Notes: generated from the sequence alone by a model not told the origin. DNA of 64,000 nucleotides from Flammeovirga kamogawensis (GCF_018736065.1 NZ_CP076129.1:186001-250000); one strand, 5' to 3'; positions 52,893-63,116 are shown, counted from the first letter of the stretch. A program made the numbers and translations.

Positions 52893-53079
52893 ATATCAAT
52901 TAATTTGCTGATTTAGTGGTTTTTATAATAAAGTCTGATATTTATCAGTTTTTGGTCTGTTTTATTACAATTATCACTACTGATCTGTAAACAATCTTTG
53001 CATTACCAAATTAGAATTACCAATCTTAAGATTCATAGGTTAGGTATAAATAAGGTAGTTATCATCTATAAAATAATTG

Positions 53080-53544
53080 ATGAAGATTAAAAAAGCAGCT
53101 TTAAAAGGCTTTAATAGTTTTATAGGTATAGGAGTTTTATGCATTCTGCAAATGTATTTTAAAGGTGATTTTGTACTTCTTACAGGAGCATTTGGAGCAA
53201 CATCAGTTTTATTATTTGCAGCACCAGAATCTCCACTAGCACAACGTAAAAATATGTATTGTGGGCATTTAGTCTCTGCAATAGTTGGGGTTACTTGTTA
53301 TAAAATACTTTTTGATTTATCTCCCGAATTTGCTGTTGCATCTTCTGTAGGTTTATCAATATTTTTAATGTCTGCCTTAAATATTTTACATCCACCCGGA
53401 GGAGCAACAGCATATATAGCAGTTTATGGAAATTCAACAATTCATGAATTAGGTTATGCCTATGTTTTTATTCCGGTTTTAATAGGAATTTTCTTACTAG
53501 ATAATATACAACAAACACAAACCAAATTGACAGATGAAAATTGA
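53080..53544 (+). CDS. HPP-family membrane protein
   Basis: This encodes 154 residues from ATG 53080. Four or five helices include the HPP family motifs GAFGATSVLLFAAPESPLAQRKNMYCGHLVSAIVG and LNILHPPGGATAYIAV. HPP proteins are integral inner-membrane proteins; plant and cyanobacterial members have been linked to nitrite transport. The 3' end overlaps the flavohaemoglobin gene by 11 bp, which ties it to nitrogen-oxide handling in this genome. Confidence 0.85.
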   Translation: MKIKKAALKGFNSFIGIGVLCILQMYFKGDFVLLTGAFGATSVLLFAAPESPLAQRKNMYCGHLVSAIVGVTCYKILFDLSPEFAVASSVGLSIFLMSALNILHPPGGATAYIAVYGNSTIHELGYAYVFIPVLIGIFLLDNIQQTQTKLTDEN

Positions 53545-54763
53545 ACAAAAAACAATCGATATTGTAAAAGCAACAGCACCAGTAATTAAAGAACATGGCG
53601 TAGCTATTACTACACATTTCTATAAGTTAATGTTTGAGAAAAACCCAGAGCTTAAGAATGTCTTTAACATGGCACATCAAGCAGAAGGAACTCAGCCACA
53701 GGTATTGGCAGGTGCTATTCTTGGTTATGCAACATATATAGATAATTTACCAATGCTACAAAGTGCAGTAGAAAGAATTGCACACAAACATGTTAGTTTA
53801 AGTATTCAGCCGGCACATTATGCAATTGTAGGTAAGCACTTAATTCAAGCAATTAAAGATATTTTGGGCGATGCGGCAACAGAAGATATAATTGCTGCAT
53901 GGACAGAAGCTTATGGTATTTTAGCTGGTGTATTTACACAACGCGAAGGAAGTTTATATACAGATGCAATTAATAATCATAATGGTTGGGTTGGTTTTAA
54001 AAACTTTATTGTTTCTAAAAAAGTAATTGAAAGTGATGAGATCACTTCATTTTATTTAAAACCAGAAGAAGGTAGTTTATTACCTTTTATCCCAGGACAA
54101 TACATTGCTGTAAGATTAAAAGGTGATGACCACGAACATGCTCATATGAGAAATTACTCTTTAAGTGATTCTCCTGAAAAAGACTATTATAGAATTTCGG
54201 TGAAAAGAGAGCAAGGGTATGCACAAAAACCTGATGGTATTGGATCTAACTATTTACACGATTTTATAGGTGAAGGAGATGTAATCGAAGTAGGTATTCC
54301 TGCTGGTGATTTTACATTAGATACAGCTTCTAAAAGAGATGTAGTACTATTAAGCGGAGGAGTTGGTCAGACGCCAATGTTATCAATGTTAAATCATTTA
54401 CTTGCAGAAAACTCAGAAAGAAAAATTACTTGGTTACATGCTGCTAAAAATGGTTTATCACATGCGTTTAACACTTATATAACTGAGTTAGCAACAAAGA
54501 ATGAACAACTTTCATATCAATTTATTTATAACAACCCACAACCTACAGATAAAGGAGTTCAAGCTGGGTTTATTGATATATCTTTCATTAAAGATAATGT
54601 TCCTAATTATAAAGAAGCGGAATATTATTTCTGTGGACCAAAGTTATTCATGAAAAATATAATTAATCTTTTAGCTGTTTTAGGGGTACCTGAAGAACAA
54701 ATTAATTTTGAATTTTTTGGACCTGCCGAAGAACTTAAAGCTGAAACTGAAGCGATGGCATAA
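53534..54763 (+). CDS. hmp: Flavohaemoprotein, nitric oxide dioxygenase
   Basis: Hmp oxidises NO to nitrate using O2 and NAD(P)H. The protein is 409 residues. The globin domain (1-140) has Tyr30 (HFYKLMF), Gln54 (GTQPQ) and the proximal His86 (AHKHVSL). The FAD domain has PGQYIAVR near 190 and RNYSLSDSP near 210. The NAD(P)H domain has LLSGGVGQTPMLSML near 275 and YFCGPKLFM near 375, with the C-terminal INFEFFGP. All catalytic elements are present. Overlap with the upstream HPP gene implies cotranscription and translational coupling. Confidence 0.96.
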   Translation: MKIEQKTIDIVKATAPVIKEHGVAITTHFYKLMFEKNPELKNVFNMAHQAEGTQPQVLAGAILGYATYIDNLPMLQSAVERIAHKHVSLSIQPAHYAIVGKHLIQAIKDILGDAATEDIIAAWTEAYGILAGVFTQREGSLYTDAINNHNGWVGFKNFIVSKKVIESDEITSFYLKPEEGSLLPFIPGQYIAVRLKGDDHEHAHMRNYSLSDSPEKDYYRISVKREQGYAQKPDGIGSNYLHDFIGEGDVIEVGIPAGDFTLDTASKRDVVLLSGGVGQTPMLSMLNHLLAENSERKITWLHAAKNGLSHAFNTYITELATKNEQLSYQFIYNNPQPTDKGVQAGFIDISFIKDNVPNYKEAEYYFCGPKLFMKNIINLLAVLGVPEEQINFEFFGPAEELKAETEAMA

Positions 54764-54784
54764 TTCACTTTAAGCATTATACAA

Positions 54785-54818
54785 GGCCTCTTCTTATCTT
54801 TAAGGAGAGGTTTTTTTA
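54785..54818 (+). terminator. Intrinsic terminator
   Basis: CCTCTTC/GGAGAGG stem followed by a T run, downstream of hmp. Confidence 0.65.
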
Positions 54819-54918
54819 TATATGGGAAAAAAAGCACCTTTATGGGGAAGAATAGTTTACTTCTAGTTTGGAATAATTGAGGATATTTGAGGCTACATTT
54901 ACAATCAAACTTAATTTT

Positions 54919-55911
54919 ATGAAAAATACTAAAATTGTTGGTGGTCTTTTATTACCATTAAGGTTAGTGACTTCTTGGCTATTTTTATCTGCTGTTTTAC
55001 GCAGATTGTTCTTAAACCCGGCAAAACACGATATGGAAAGTCCTATGTGGATTGGCCATAAGATAAATACATTTTTTCCACATGCGAATGGTATTTTTAA
55101 AGAGGTTTTAGGTTACCTAGTTGTTCATCCAACAGAAATGAATTGGTTTACCTATATTTTTACTTATTCAGAATTAATCGTTGGGGTATTATTACTCTTC
55201 GGATTCTTTTCAAGATTTACAGGAGGTTTCTTATTATCACTAGCAATAGGTTTAATGCATACTGCTGGTTGGTTAGGACCAACTTGTTTAGACGAGTGGC
55301 AGATCGCATCCTTATTAGGTACAGTAGGAGGTATTTTATTAATATTTGGAAGTGGAGATTATTCTTTAGATAGTTATTTAACTAATAAATACCCAAAATT
55401 ACAACACAATATTTTATGGAAATATGGGACTCAACTATCAATTTTAACAGAGAATAAAAATTATAAAAAGATTGTAATTACGTATTCAATCATTGCATTG
55501 CTTTATGTAATGGGAACAAATCAATTACTACATGGTGGTGTTTGGGGAACACTCCATAATTATTCCACTAAACCGAATATTGAGATATCCAATATAGAAA
55601 ATACAACAACAACTTTATCATTTGATAGTTTTAGAGATAAAGGACCAGAAACTTATGGGGCTTTTGTAGTTGAAATAAATTTATATAATAGTACAAACCA
55701 ATTGATTTTCACTCTTAATGATCAAAATTTCGATAAGGTTAGTATATCAAATTATTACTTAAATAAAGTATTTTTTAATGGAAGAGCTTTAGTTTATCCT
55801 TTAGGAGGAAAGGCTCAATTAAAATTTAAAGTCCCTGAAGTGTTAAATAGAACTACTAAAAGAATTGAATTAGTAGATATTAGCGGTAAAAAATTTACGG
55901 TTAACCTATAA
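54919..55911 (+). CDS. DoxD-DoxA fusion (thiosulfate:quinone oxidoreductase-like) membrane protein
   Basis: This encodes 330 residues from ATG 54919; the 14 upstream in-frame codons look non-coding. Residues 1-160 are a four-helix DoxX/DoxD module (RLVTSWLFLSAVLRRLFLNP, IFTYSELIVGVLLLFGFFSRFTGG, LMHTAGWLGPTCLDEWQIASLLGTVGG). A further helix (VITYSIIALLYVMGTNQLL) precedes a DoxA-like extracytoplasmic beta domain to the end. In Acidianus these are separate subunits of an enzyme moving thiosulfate electrons to quinone. Fused forms are common in Bacteroidota and their substrate is not proven. Confidence 0.75.
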   Translation: MKNTKIVGGLLLPLRLVTSWLFLSAVLRRLFLNPAKHDMESPMWIGHKINTFFPHANGIFKEVLGYLVVHPTEMNWFTYIFTYSELIVGVLLLFGFFSRFTGGFLLSLAIGLMHTAGWLGPTCLDEWQIASLLGTVGGILLIFGSGDYSLDSYLTNKYPKLQHNILWKYGTQLSILTENKNYKKIVITYSIIALLYVMGTNQLLHGGVWGTLHNYSTKPNIEISNIENTTTTLSFDSFRDKGPETYGAFVVEINLYNSTNQLIFTLNDQNFDKVSISNYYLNKVFFNGRALVYPLGGKAQLKFKVPEVLNRTTKRIELVDISGKKFTVNL

Positions 55912-56063
55912 TTATCAGCGTATCATGACTGAAATAGAGACTTTTTTGTAAAAATATTGATGTATATCATTGAATTAATAGATATTAAGACATTTGTTGT
56001 GACAATTGTTCTACTTTATTCGTCTATATAGTGACATAAGTCATAGAATATAAAAACAAAAGA

Positions 56064-56354
56064 ATGATTAGATATCACATACTTCTAACAATCTCAATTA
56101 TATCACTTTTATTTAACTTGAATTATACAAAATTTAGTGAGTCAATTGGAGATTTAGATTACAAAGAAAAAACTGTCCCTCAAGAAAAGAAAAAGGATAC
56201 GGATAAAAAGGAAGATAAAACTGTAACTAATCCTAAAAATAAAACTGATAAAAAATCAGAAGCAAAAAAGGATAAGAAAGAATCAACTGTTAAATATCCA
56301 ACTTTACTTGAAGTTATTAGAGGACAGAACAATGAAAATATTAATACAAAGTAA
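56064..56354 (+). CDS. Small exported lysine-rich protein
   Basis: This encodes 96 residues. The hydrophobic N terminus (ILLTISIISLLFNLNYT) is probably a signal peptide. The remainder is low-complexity Lys/Glu/Asp/Thr (KKKDTDKKEDKT). No family. Its terminator supports it being a transcribed unit. Confidence 0.5.
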   Translation: MIRYHILLTISIISLLFNLNYTKFSESIGDLDYKEKTVPQEKKKDTDKKEDKTVTNPKNKTDKKSEAKKDKKESTVKYPTLLEVIRGQNNENINTK

Positions 56355-56372
56355 TTATTTCATAGTAAGAAA

Positions 56373-56414
56373 AAAGGCTATCTCATATCAAAGTTAATGA
56401 GATAGCCTTTTGTA
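56373..56414. terminator. Bidirectional intrinsic terminator
   Basis: 14-bp stem AAAGGCTATCTCAT/ATGAGATAGCCTTT between convergent genes. Confidence 0.85.
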
Positions 56415-56431
56415 TATAGAGTGTTTTGAAC

Positions 56432-57499
56432 TTATTTATGCTTTAAAACCCAAAGTTCAACTTTTTCAGATTCACGTAAATTAATAGTACGTTTTGTCTT
56501 ATCAGAAGCTTTCTTAACTGACTTAGTTAATTTCAATTCTAAAGTAAAACGTCCACCTTCATCAATCTCTTTCTGAATAGGATGTTCTGTTGTAGTTTCT
56601 GCTATTTCAGCTAAATTAGAAAAGATGATTACTAGTTGTCCGTCTTCTGATAAATGACTTACTGCATCTTTAAAGAAATCAGGAAATAAATTATCTGGAT
56701 AATAAATTGCTGTATCATTCTTATCCGCATCACTTTTAATAGGTAACCAAGGTGGATTAAAAACAATTAATTCATGTGGTTTTTCCCATTTACCAAATAA
56801 GCTACCATAATCTAATTCAATTTTACGAGACAATTTTGTTGTACCCATAAATTCTTTTAAACCAACAATTGCATTAGGATTAGTATCTGTTGCAAAAACT
56901 TTTTGAAAACCATGTTTAACCATTTGCATTGATAAAACACCACTTCCTACACCAATATCGTAAGCAGCTTTTTTAGGTCCTTCATACCTTTTTAGCCAGT
57001 TGTCAAATAATACTAAGTGATCAAAACGAGTAGGGAAGTAGGTACCGTAATATGGGTGTAACTTATTTCTTAATACGGGTACTACCAAACCTTTCTTATT
57101 CCATTGCCAAGCACTATTAAGTCCTTGTATTTCTGGGAATGATAAGATAAAATCTGGAGTTTCTGCATAAAGTTTTTCTAACCATCCAATAGAAGGTGCT
57201 TTCTTTACTGCTAATTTATGGTCTTTAATTCTTATAAGTACTCTATGTGATAGGTCTCTATATTCCTTTCTATAGGCACGTTGTTCTTTAAAAGAATCTC
57301 CTGCGTATTGTTTTTTTAATTTAGCTTGGATTTCATGTAATAAATCCATTCCATCTTTGTACGCTTCTTCAACAAGAACGTATTTCCCATTCTGAAGGGC
57401 TTCAATAGTAGCACTTATAGGAGAGTTTTCTGTAAAAGAAGTAAACTGTATATCTGAACCAATCGGCGTTGGCTTATTAATCTTTATTTCTGATTCCAT
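56432..57499 (-). CDS. Class I SAM-dependent methyltransferase with NPPW motif
   Basis: This encodes 355 residues. The C-terminal half is a Rossmann methyltransferase: AAYDIGVGSGVLSMQM (181-192), FATDTNPNAI (202-211), and LIVFNPPWLPI with the NPPW motif at 248-251. NPPY/W enzymes methylate planar nitrogen atoms such as glutamine amides (PrmC/HemK) or adenine N6. The N-terminal 150 residues are not recognised. The target could be an RNA, a protein or a metabolite. Monocistronic by position. Confidence 0.8.
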   Translation of the reverse strand: MESEIKINKPTPIGSDIQFTSFTENSPISATIEALQNGKYVLVEEAYKDGMDLLHEIQAKLKKQYAGDSFKEQRAYRKEYRDLSHRVLIRIKDHKLAVKKAPSIGWLEKLYAETPDFILSFPEIQGLNSAWQWNKKGLVVPVLRNKLHPYYGTYFPTRFDHLVLFDNWLKRYEGPKKAAYDIGVGSGVLSMQMVKHGFQKVFATDTNPNAIVGLKEFMGTTKLSRKIELDYGSLFGKWEKPHELIVFNPPWLPIKSDADKNDTAIYYPDNLFPDFFKDAVSHLSEDGQLVIIFSNLAEIAETTTEHPIQKEIDEGGRFTLELKLTKSVKKASDKTKRTINLRESEKVELWVLKHK

Positions 57500-57606
57500 G
57501 ATCTTATATTTTTTGTAAGTTAAGTAATTATAACCTAGTTAAATGATTTATTCGCAAGCATTGTATATAAAGCAAGAAATAGTACACTTAACGTATTATT
57601 ATACAA

Positions 57607-60123
57607 CTAACTCTTTTTTCTTTTTACTCCTCTAACTGCTTCTTCAGTCCAAGGGTCTTCTGGCCAACTATGTTTAGGGTATCTTCTTTTTAGATCTTTT
57701 TTAACTTCAAAATAAGCATTATTCCAGAAGCTATTTAGGTCAGACGTTATTTGTACAGGCTTAAAACCTGGTGATAGCAAATGTAACACCACCTTTTGAA
57801 TACCATTATTTACTGTTGGTGTTTCAGAAAGGCCAAAGCATTCTTGTAAGCGTACAGCCAAAACGGGATCGTTACCATTTTGTAAATACTTAAGTTTTAT
57901 ATGAGAACCGCTAGGCACTGCAATTTTAGAAGGTGCTAACTTATCTAATACTTCTTGTTTATCCCATGGTAAACTATGGTGAAGAATATCTTTAAGTTTT
58001 AATTTCTTTAAATCATCAGGGCGTTTTATTTTATCTAAATAAGGTAATAACCACTCCTCATTTGTAAGCAATAAAGTTTCTGTAGAAACATCAGGCCAAT
58101 TCTCTTGAGGGTTCCATTTTTTTAAACTCATAATCCTAGCTTGCCATTGTTCTACCTCTTCATCAAAATTTAGAAGTTGTTTACCTTCTTTTTTAATAGC
58201 AGCAGTAATTGCTTTTATAAGATGAGATGGATCTGGATTTTGTAATGGTGTAGATTTAAGAACGATATTACCAATTCTAAGATCTTTTGTAGCAATTAAA
58301 CCTCCATCTTCTGTATCCCAAGTAACAATTTCTTTTTCTCTTACCATAGGAGCAAGGTCTTTGGGATCTAAAGCAGAAGCCATAAATATTTTACCCATTC
58401 CATCTCTTGCATCAATATGAGCAACAGCTAACCATTGTTCATCTGCAAGATCATCTCTATGGCCTGCAGCTGCAATTTTACCGTTTGCTAATTGAAATTG
58501 TGCATTATTACCAGGTTTAGAACAAGCTATTCTTTCTGGGTAGGCATGTGCTAAAAGAACACCTGTTTCAAAGTCATCGACTTCATCATTTTCAGGTTGC
58601 ATTTTAAAAAGTCTTCGGTAAGATTCAGCAACTTTTTCAATTTGTCTAAACCTACCCCCAGTATGTTTTTCAGCCCTATATCTTCTTAATCCCTCAACTC
58701 TTAGATTAATATCAATTCCTGCTTCTCTTGGTAAAGGGTCTCTTTCTTCAACAATTGCAGCTAAATCTGTGGCTAAATCGAGTAAATCATGCTCCTCAGC
58801 ATATAGCAACATATGTGCAATTCTAGGATGGCAAGGTAATCTATGTATTGCTTTACCATGAGTAGTAATTTTATTATTTTCTAGAGCTTCTAATTGTTCA
58901 AGTGTATCTCTAGCCTGCAAAATATGCCCGCGTGGAGGAGGGGTAACCCAAGATAATTCGGCAGGGTTTATAATACCCCATTGTGCCATATCTAACACTA
59001 AAGAAGCTAAATCAGCTTGCTCAATTTCTGGAATTCTTTGTTCATCTAATCTAGAATTTGTTGCAGCACTCCACATTCTATAACACACACCGGGTCCCAA
59101 TCTACCAGCACGTCCAGCTCTTTGGTCTGCGGCATCTTTAGACACCATAACTGTTTCTAAACGTGATAAACCAGAATTTGGATCAAATTGTTGTGTTCTT
59201 GTAAAACCAGTATCAACTACAATAGTAACACCTTGTATTGTTAAACTTGTTTCAGCAATGGAAGTAGCCAAAACAATTTTTCGTTTTCCTTCTCTATTTG
59301 GAGAAATAGCAGCTTTTTGTTTTCCATGTGATAACTGTCCATATAAAGGATGGATTGCAAAATCTTTTAATTGACCTCTTAAAATACCTTCGCATTTTTT
59401 TATCTCACCTTGTCCGGGTAAAAAGCACAGAACATCACCATCATGTTCTTTTACAGCATTCATAATGGTACGAGCCGTTAACTCAGGGAGTAGAAATCTA
59501 TCAGCATCACCTACATAATTTAAAGCTACCGGAAACATTCTACCTTCACTTTCAACAATAGGGCAATTGTCTAGCATTGCAGAAAGTTGTGGCATATCTA
59601 AAGTAGCTGACATGACCATTATTTTAAGATCATCACGCAAAACTTGTTGCGTTTCTCTACATAAAGCCATTGCCACATCTGCATGTAAACTTCTTTCGTG
59701 GAATTCATCAAAAATGATAAGGCCAGCATTTTCTAAAGCATTATCAGAATGAATCATACGTGTAAGAATACCTTCTGTGAGTACTTCTATACGTGTTTCA
59801 TCAGATACTCTTGTGTCAAAACGTACTCTATAACCAACTGTTTGTCCTACTTTTTCACCAAGTAACTCACTCATTCTTGTAGCAATGGATTTTGCTGCAA
59901 GCCTACGAGGTTCAAGCATATAAATTTTCTTGTCTTTTAACCACTCTTCATCTAATAAAGTAAGAGGTATTAAAGTACTTTTCCCTGCACCAGGAGGTGC
60001 TTTTACTATAATTGTTGGTTCCTCTTTTAATAGGTCAATTACTTTAGGAATAATTTCCTTTACAGGAAGGTCTAATTTTGAATAATCTATCGCCACTGAG
60101 TTGATTTTTATTGAGGGATGCAA
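57607..60123 (-). CDS. hrpB: ATP-dependent RNA helicase HrpB
   Basis: HrpB is a DEAH-box helicase. The protein is 838 residues, the normal HrpB length. Motif I is KAPPGAGKSTLIPL near residue 42, motif II is IIFDEFHERSLHADVAMAL near 138, motif III is VMSATLD, the later helicase region has VVDTGFTRTQQFDPNSGLS, and motif VI is DQRAGRAGRLGPGVCYRMW. The C-terminal HrpB domain (LSPGFKPVQITSDLNSFWNNAY, KDLKRRYPKHSWPEDPW) is complete. Its biological role is not well defined; a part in mRNA processing or ribosome biology has been proposed. Confidence 0.95.
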   Translation of the reverse strand: MHPSIKINSVAIDYSKLDLPVKEIIPKVIDLLKEEPTIIVKAPPGAGKSTLIPLTLLDEEWLKDKKIYMLEPRRLAAKSIATRMSELLGEKVGQTVGYRVRFDTRVSDETRIEVLTEGILTRMIHSDNALENAGLIIFDEFHERSLHADVAMALCRETQQVLRDDLKIMVMSATLDMPQLSAMLDNCPIVESEGRMFPVALNYVGDADRFLLPELTARTIMNAVKEHDGDVLCFLPGQGEIKKCEGILRGQLKDFAIHPLYGQLSHGKQKAAISPNREGKRKIVLATSIAETSLTIQGVTIVVDTGFTRTQQFDPNSGLSRLETVMVSKDAADQRAGRAGRLGPGVCYRMWSAATNSRLDEQRIPEIEQADLASLVLDMAQWGIINPAELSWVTPPPRGHILQARDTLEQLEALENNKITTHGKAIHRLPCHPRIAHMLLYAEEHDLLDLATDLAAIVEERDPLPREAGIDINLRVEGLRRYRAEKHTGGRFRQIEKVAESYRRLFKMQPENDEVDDFETGVLLAHAYPERIACSKPGNNAQFQLANGKIAAAGHRDDLADEQWLAVAHIDARDGMGKIFMASALDPKDLAPMVREKEIVTWDTEDGGLIATKDLRIGNIVLKSTPLQNPDPSHLIKAITAAIKKEGKQLLNFDEEVEQWQARIMSLKKWNPQENWPDVSTETLLLTNEEWLLPYLDKIKRPDDLKKLKLKDILHHSLPWDKQEVLDKLAPSKIAVPSGSHIKLKYLQNGNDPVLAVRLQECFGLSETPTVNNGIQKVVLHLLSPGFKPVQITSDLNSFWNNAYFEVKKDLKRRYPKHSWPEDPWTEEAVRGVKRKKS

Positions 60124-60396
60124 TTTAAGTAAAAAGTAATTTCTTTTAACTATGATGCTTCGGGAAAGGGTAAGATATCAAAATTAATCATCTGATTAAA
60201 CTTAAAACTAAGTGATAAAAAAAACATAATCCATTAAGAAAAACCATCAAATATTTAGCTAAAAAGATAATTCTTATGTTTTAAAGTGAGTATTAATTCA
60301 CATTAAGATAATGAAAGTTTACAGGTACAAACTCAATCAATTTTGGCCCGTAAGTAGATATATAATTTAGAAAATAACTATTTAAAAAACGTATTC

Positions 60397-60717
60397 ATGA
60401 AAAAGTCAGTATTAACGATTTTAATCTCTTTATTCTCTTTAGGTATCTTCGCAGAAAAGGTGGACAACATCCAATCTTTTACTGTACAAGACAAGTACCA
60501 AGAGTATGAACTAATTAATCATTTTAAGAATTTGACAAGTTCAGAATTTGATGAAGAAACAATCATCACAGAAGATCCTTTACAAATTGTAAAAGAGATT
60601 CATCTACATAACAAATACAAAGAGTTTACTGTAAAAGTAACAACAAACAGAAAAACAGATATTAGACTTGTAGAGTTTGTTACAATCGAAGAAGAACAAA
60701 CTGAACAGACAAAATAG
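60397..60717 (+). CDS. Small secreted protein, unknown
   Basis: This encodes 106 residues. A signal peptide (LTILISLFSLGIFA) is followed by an acidic domain (QDKYQEYELINHFKNLTSSEFDEETIITED) and a short strand pair (EFTVKVTTNRKTDIRLVEFVTI). No family recognised. A strong terminator follows, so it is probably a monocistronic gene. Confidence 0.6.
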   Translation: MKKSVLTILISLFSLGIFAEKVDNIQSFTVQDKYQEYELINHFKNLTSSEFDEETIITEDPLQIVKEIHLHNKYKEFTVKVTTNRKTDIRLVEFVTIEEEQTEQTK

Positions 60718-61095
60718 TCTGAATAAGAAATACTAAATAAGAGGTCAATCCATTTAAATGGGTTGACCTTTTTTTATAAAATAATAAATGCAGATATAAG
60801 TAGTAATATAAAGTATTATATCAGATTTATGCTCTGGTGAGTTACTTTTTAAGTAATAAATATAAAATGGCAAGAATTGATCATTTTGTGTCTCTTTTAA
60901 ATCAATATGTGTGTATTTTATTGGTAAATAGGTTTGTATATTGCAATCAAATTATCTGTCCGTTCATTAAAATGTATCTCTAAATACATATTTAATGATC
61001 TATATTTATTGAAGTGAATTTATTGATAAACAAGCAAAGATTATTTTTTAACATCAACTATTATTATAGCAGTTCTACACGACTAATTTTTTAAT
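60718..61095. other. Intergenic region before the sulfatase gene
   Basis: It holds the terminator of the small secreted gene (60742-60776), then about 310 AT-rich bases with no frame. The sulfatase promoter must lie here, but no convincing pair was identified. Confidence 0.5.
60742..60776 (+). terminator. Intrinsic terminator
   Basis: AGGTCAATCCAT/ATGGGTTGACCT stem then a T run. Confidence 0.85.
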
Positions 61096-62652
61096 ATGAA
61101 AAAAGGAAATTTATTATTCTTAACTTTACTAGCATTCGTAGGTTTAGGATGTCAAAAAAGTAACACAGACACAGCTTCTAAAAAAGAAGTTAAGAAACCA
61201 AATATTGTATTGGTTTACCTAGACGATCTAGGTTATGGAGATATTGGAGTAAACGGAGCTACAAGTTTTAAAACACCAAATATTGATAACCTTGCAAATG
61301 GTGGAGTTAATTTTACAAACGGTTATGCATCTTCTGCAACTTGTACACCATCACGATATGCAATTTTAACCGGTCAATATCCTTGGAGAAAGAATGCAAG
61401 AATATTACCTGGTACAGCTCCATTATTAATTGATACAGCACAAGTGACATTACCTAAAATGTTACAAGGTGTTGGGTACAAAACAGCAATTATTGGTAAA
61501 TGGCACCTTGGTTTAGGAGATGCAAATAAGGATTGGAACAAACACATTTCTCCTGGTCCTAACGAAGTAGGTTACGACTATTCTTATATTATGGCGGCAA
61601 CTCAAGATAGAGTTCCTACTGTTTATATAAAAGATGGAGATGTAGTAGGGTTAGACCCTAACGATCCTATAGAAATTGATTACAAAAACAATTTCCCTGG
61701 TCAAACTTCTGGTAAAGAAAATCCAGAATTAACGACAATGAAATGGCATCATGGTCATAATTCATCAATTATTAATGGCATACCTAGAATTGGCTACATG
61801 AAAGGTGGCAAGTCTGCTATCTGGAGTGATGTTGATATGGCAGATCATTTCTTAGACGGTGTAAAAACATACATTAAAGATAATGCTAAATCGGAAAAGC
61901 CTTTCTTTTTAACATATACAATGCAGCAACCTCACGTTCCAAGAACACCACATCCTCGTTTTGCAGGTAAATCTGGTTTAGGACCAAGAGGAGATGTTAT
62001 TTTAGAGGCTGATTGGTGTATTGGTGAGTTAATGGCAACTTTAGAAGAGCAAGGTATTTTAGAAAACACTTTAATTATTTTCTCTTCAGATAACGGACCA
62101 GTTTTAAACGATGGTTATTACGATGATGCAGTAGAAAAAATTGGTGACCATAAACCAGCAGGTCCATTTAGAGGTGGTAAATACAGTCTTTTTGAAGCTG
62201 GAACACACGTGCCATTTATTACCTACTGGAAAGGACAAATTCAACCAGCAACTTCTGATGCTTTAGTTTGTCAAATGGATTTATTCTCTTCTATCGCAGA
62301 TTTAGTTGGGAGTGATGTAAAAGGTCCTGATTCACAAGATTTATTACCTGCATTTTTAGGTAAATCAAAAGTTGGTAGAGAATCATTAATTTTAGAAGCA
62401 ACAACTAGAACATCCTTAAGAAAAGGTGATTGGATTTTTATTCCTCCATATAAAGGACCAAAAATTAATAAGCATGTTAATATTGAATTAGGTAACTCTA
62501 AAACGGTAGCACTTTATAATTTAAAGAACGATCCGTCTCAGCAACATAACGTAGCTAAAGAAAATCCTGAAATAGTAGCTCAAATGCTTAAAGAATTTGA
62601 AACATTAAGAGGGAAAGGGTATAAGAACACGAAACAATTAGAATTAAAATAA
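61096..62652 (+). CDS. Type I sulfatase lipoprotein
   Basis: Family S1 sulfatases hydrolyse sulfate esters using formylglycine made from a Cys or Ser. The protein is 518 residues with a lipoprotein signal (LLAFVGLGCQK, Cys19). Metal-site aspartates lie in YLDDLGYGD (41-49). The modification motif is Cys83-Thr-Pro-Ser-Arg87 followed by ILTGQYPWR, the Cys form needing an anaerobic or oxygen-dependent maturase encoded elsewhere. IIGKWHLG, QQPHVPRTPHPRF and FSSDNGPV complete the site. With the two GH92 genes it fits degradation of sulfated algal or host glycans, though they are not adjacent. Confidence 0.95.
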   Translation: MKKGNLLFLTLLAFVGLGCQKSNTDTASKKEVKKPNIVLVYLDDLGYGDIGVNGATSFKTPNIDNLANGGVNFTNGYASSATCTPSRYAILTGQYPWRKNARILPGTAPLLIDTAQVTLPKMLQGVGYKTAIIGKWHLGLGDANKDWNKHISPGPNEVGYDYSYIMAATQDRVPTVYIKDGDVVGLDPNDPIEIDYKNNFPGQTSGKENPELTTMKWHHGHNSSIINGIPRIGYMKGGKSAIWSDVDMADHFLDGVKTYIKDNAKSEKPFFLTYTMQQPHVPRTPHPRFAGKSGLGPRGDVILEADWCIGELMATLEEQGILENTLIIFSSDNGPVLNDGYYDDAVEKIGDHKPAGPFRGGKYSLFEAGTHVPFITYWKGQIQPATSDALVCQMDLFSSIADLVGSDVKGPDSQDLLPAFLGKSKVGRESLILEATTRTSLRKGDWIFIPPYKGPKINKHVNIELGNSKTVALYNLKNDPSQQHNVAKENPEIVAQMLKEFETLRGKGYKNTKQLELK

Positions 62653-62671
62653 TTGTTCTCAATTCTAAACA

Positions 62672-62706
62672 AAAGGGAAGTCTATGAATTAGGCTTCCTT
62701 TTTTAT
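62672..62706 (+). terminator. Intrinsic terminator
   Basis: AAGGGAAGTCT/AGGCTTCCTTTT stem with a T tract after the sulfatase gene. Confidence 0.8.
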
Positions 62707-62777
62707 TTTAAGTGATTTCCATCATCCTAATTCAATGATTTATACTAATTTAAATGTAAAGAATTATTAATAGTTTT

Positions 62778-63116
62778 ATGTACACTTATAAATCATTTAA
62801 TTATAATATTATGGGCGATAACGGATTGTGTAACTTAATAAAGCAAGGAGCTACTTTAATTGATGTGAGAGAAAAAAAAGAATTCGACACTTTACATCTA
62901 GCTGAAGCTGTAAATATTACTTTAAAAGACTTAATTACTACACCAGATGTGGTTTTAAATTTGAACTTACCTTTAATTGTTTGTAGTGAAAATGGTGACT
63001 CATCATTGAAAGCAAAACAATTTTTAAAAGAAAATATGAATATTAATGTTGTTGATGCTGGACCATGGAAAAACTTGTGTGATATGTCTTCTTCAACTGT
63101 AGATTACTTATTTTAA
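62778..63116 (+). CDS. Rhodanese-like domain protein
   Basis: This encodes 112 residues; a second Met at residue 12 is an alternative start. The single rhodanese fold is seen in NLIKQGATLIDVREKKEFDTLHLAEAVNITL and LPLIVCSENGDSSLKAKQFLKENMNINVVDAGPW. The cysteine in IVCSENGDSS is at the active-site position, so sulfur transfer is possible. Stand-alone rhodaneses of this size are common and mostly unassigned. Confidence 0.82.
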   Translation: MYTYKSFNYNIMGDNGLCNLIKQGATLIDVREKKEFDTLHLAEAVNITLKDLITTPDVVLNLNLPLIVCSENGDSSLKAKQFLKENMNINVVDAGPWKNLCDMSSSTVDYLF

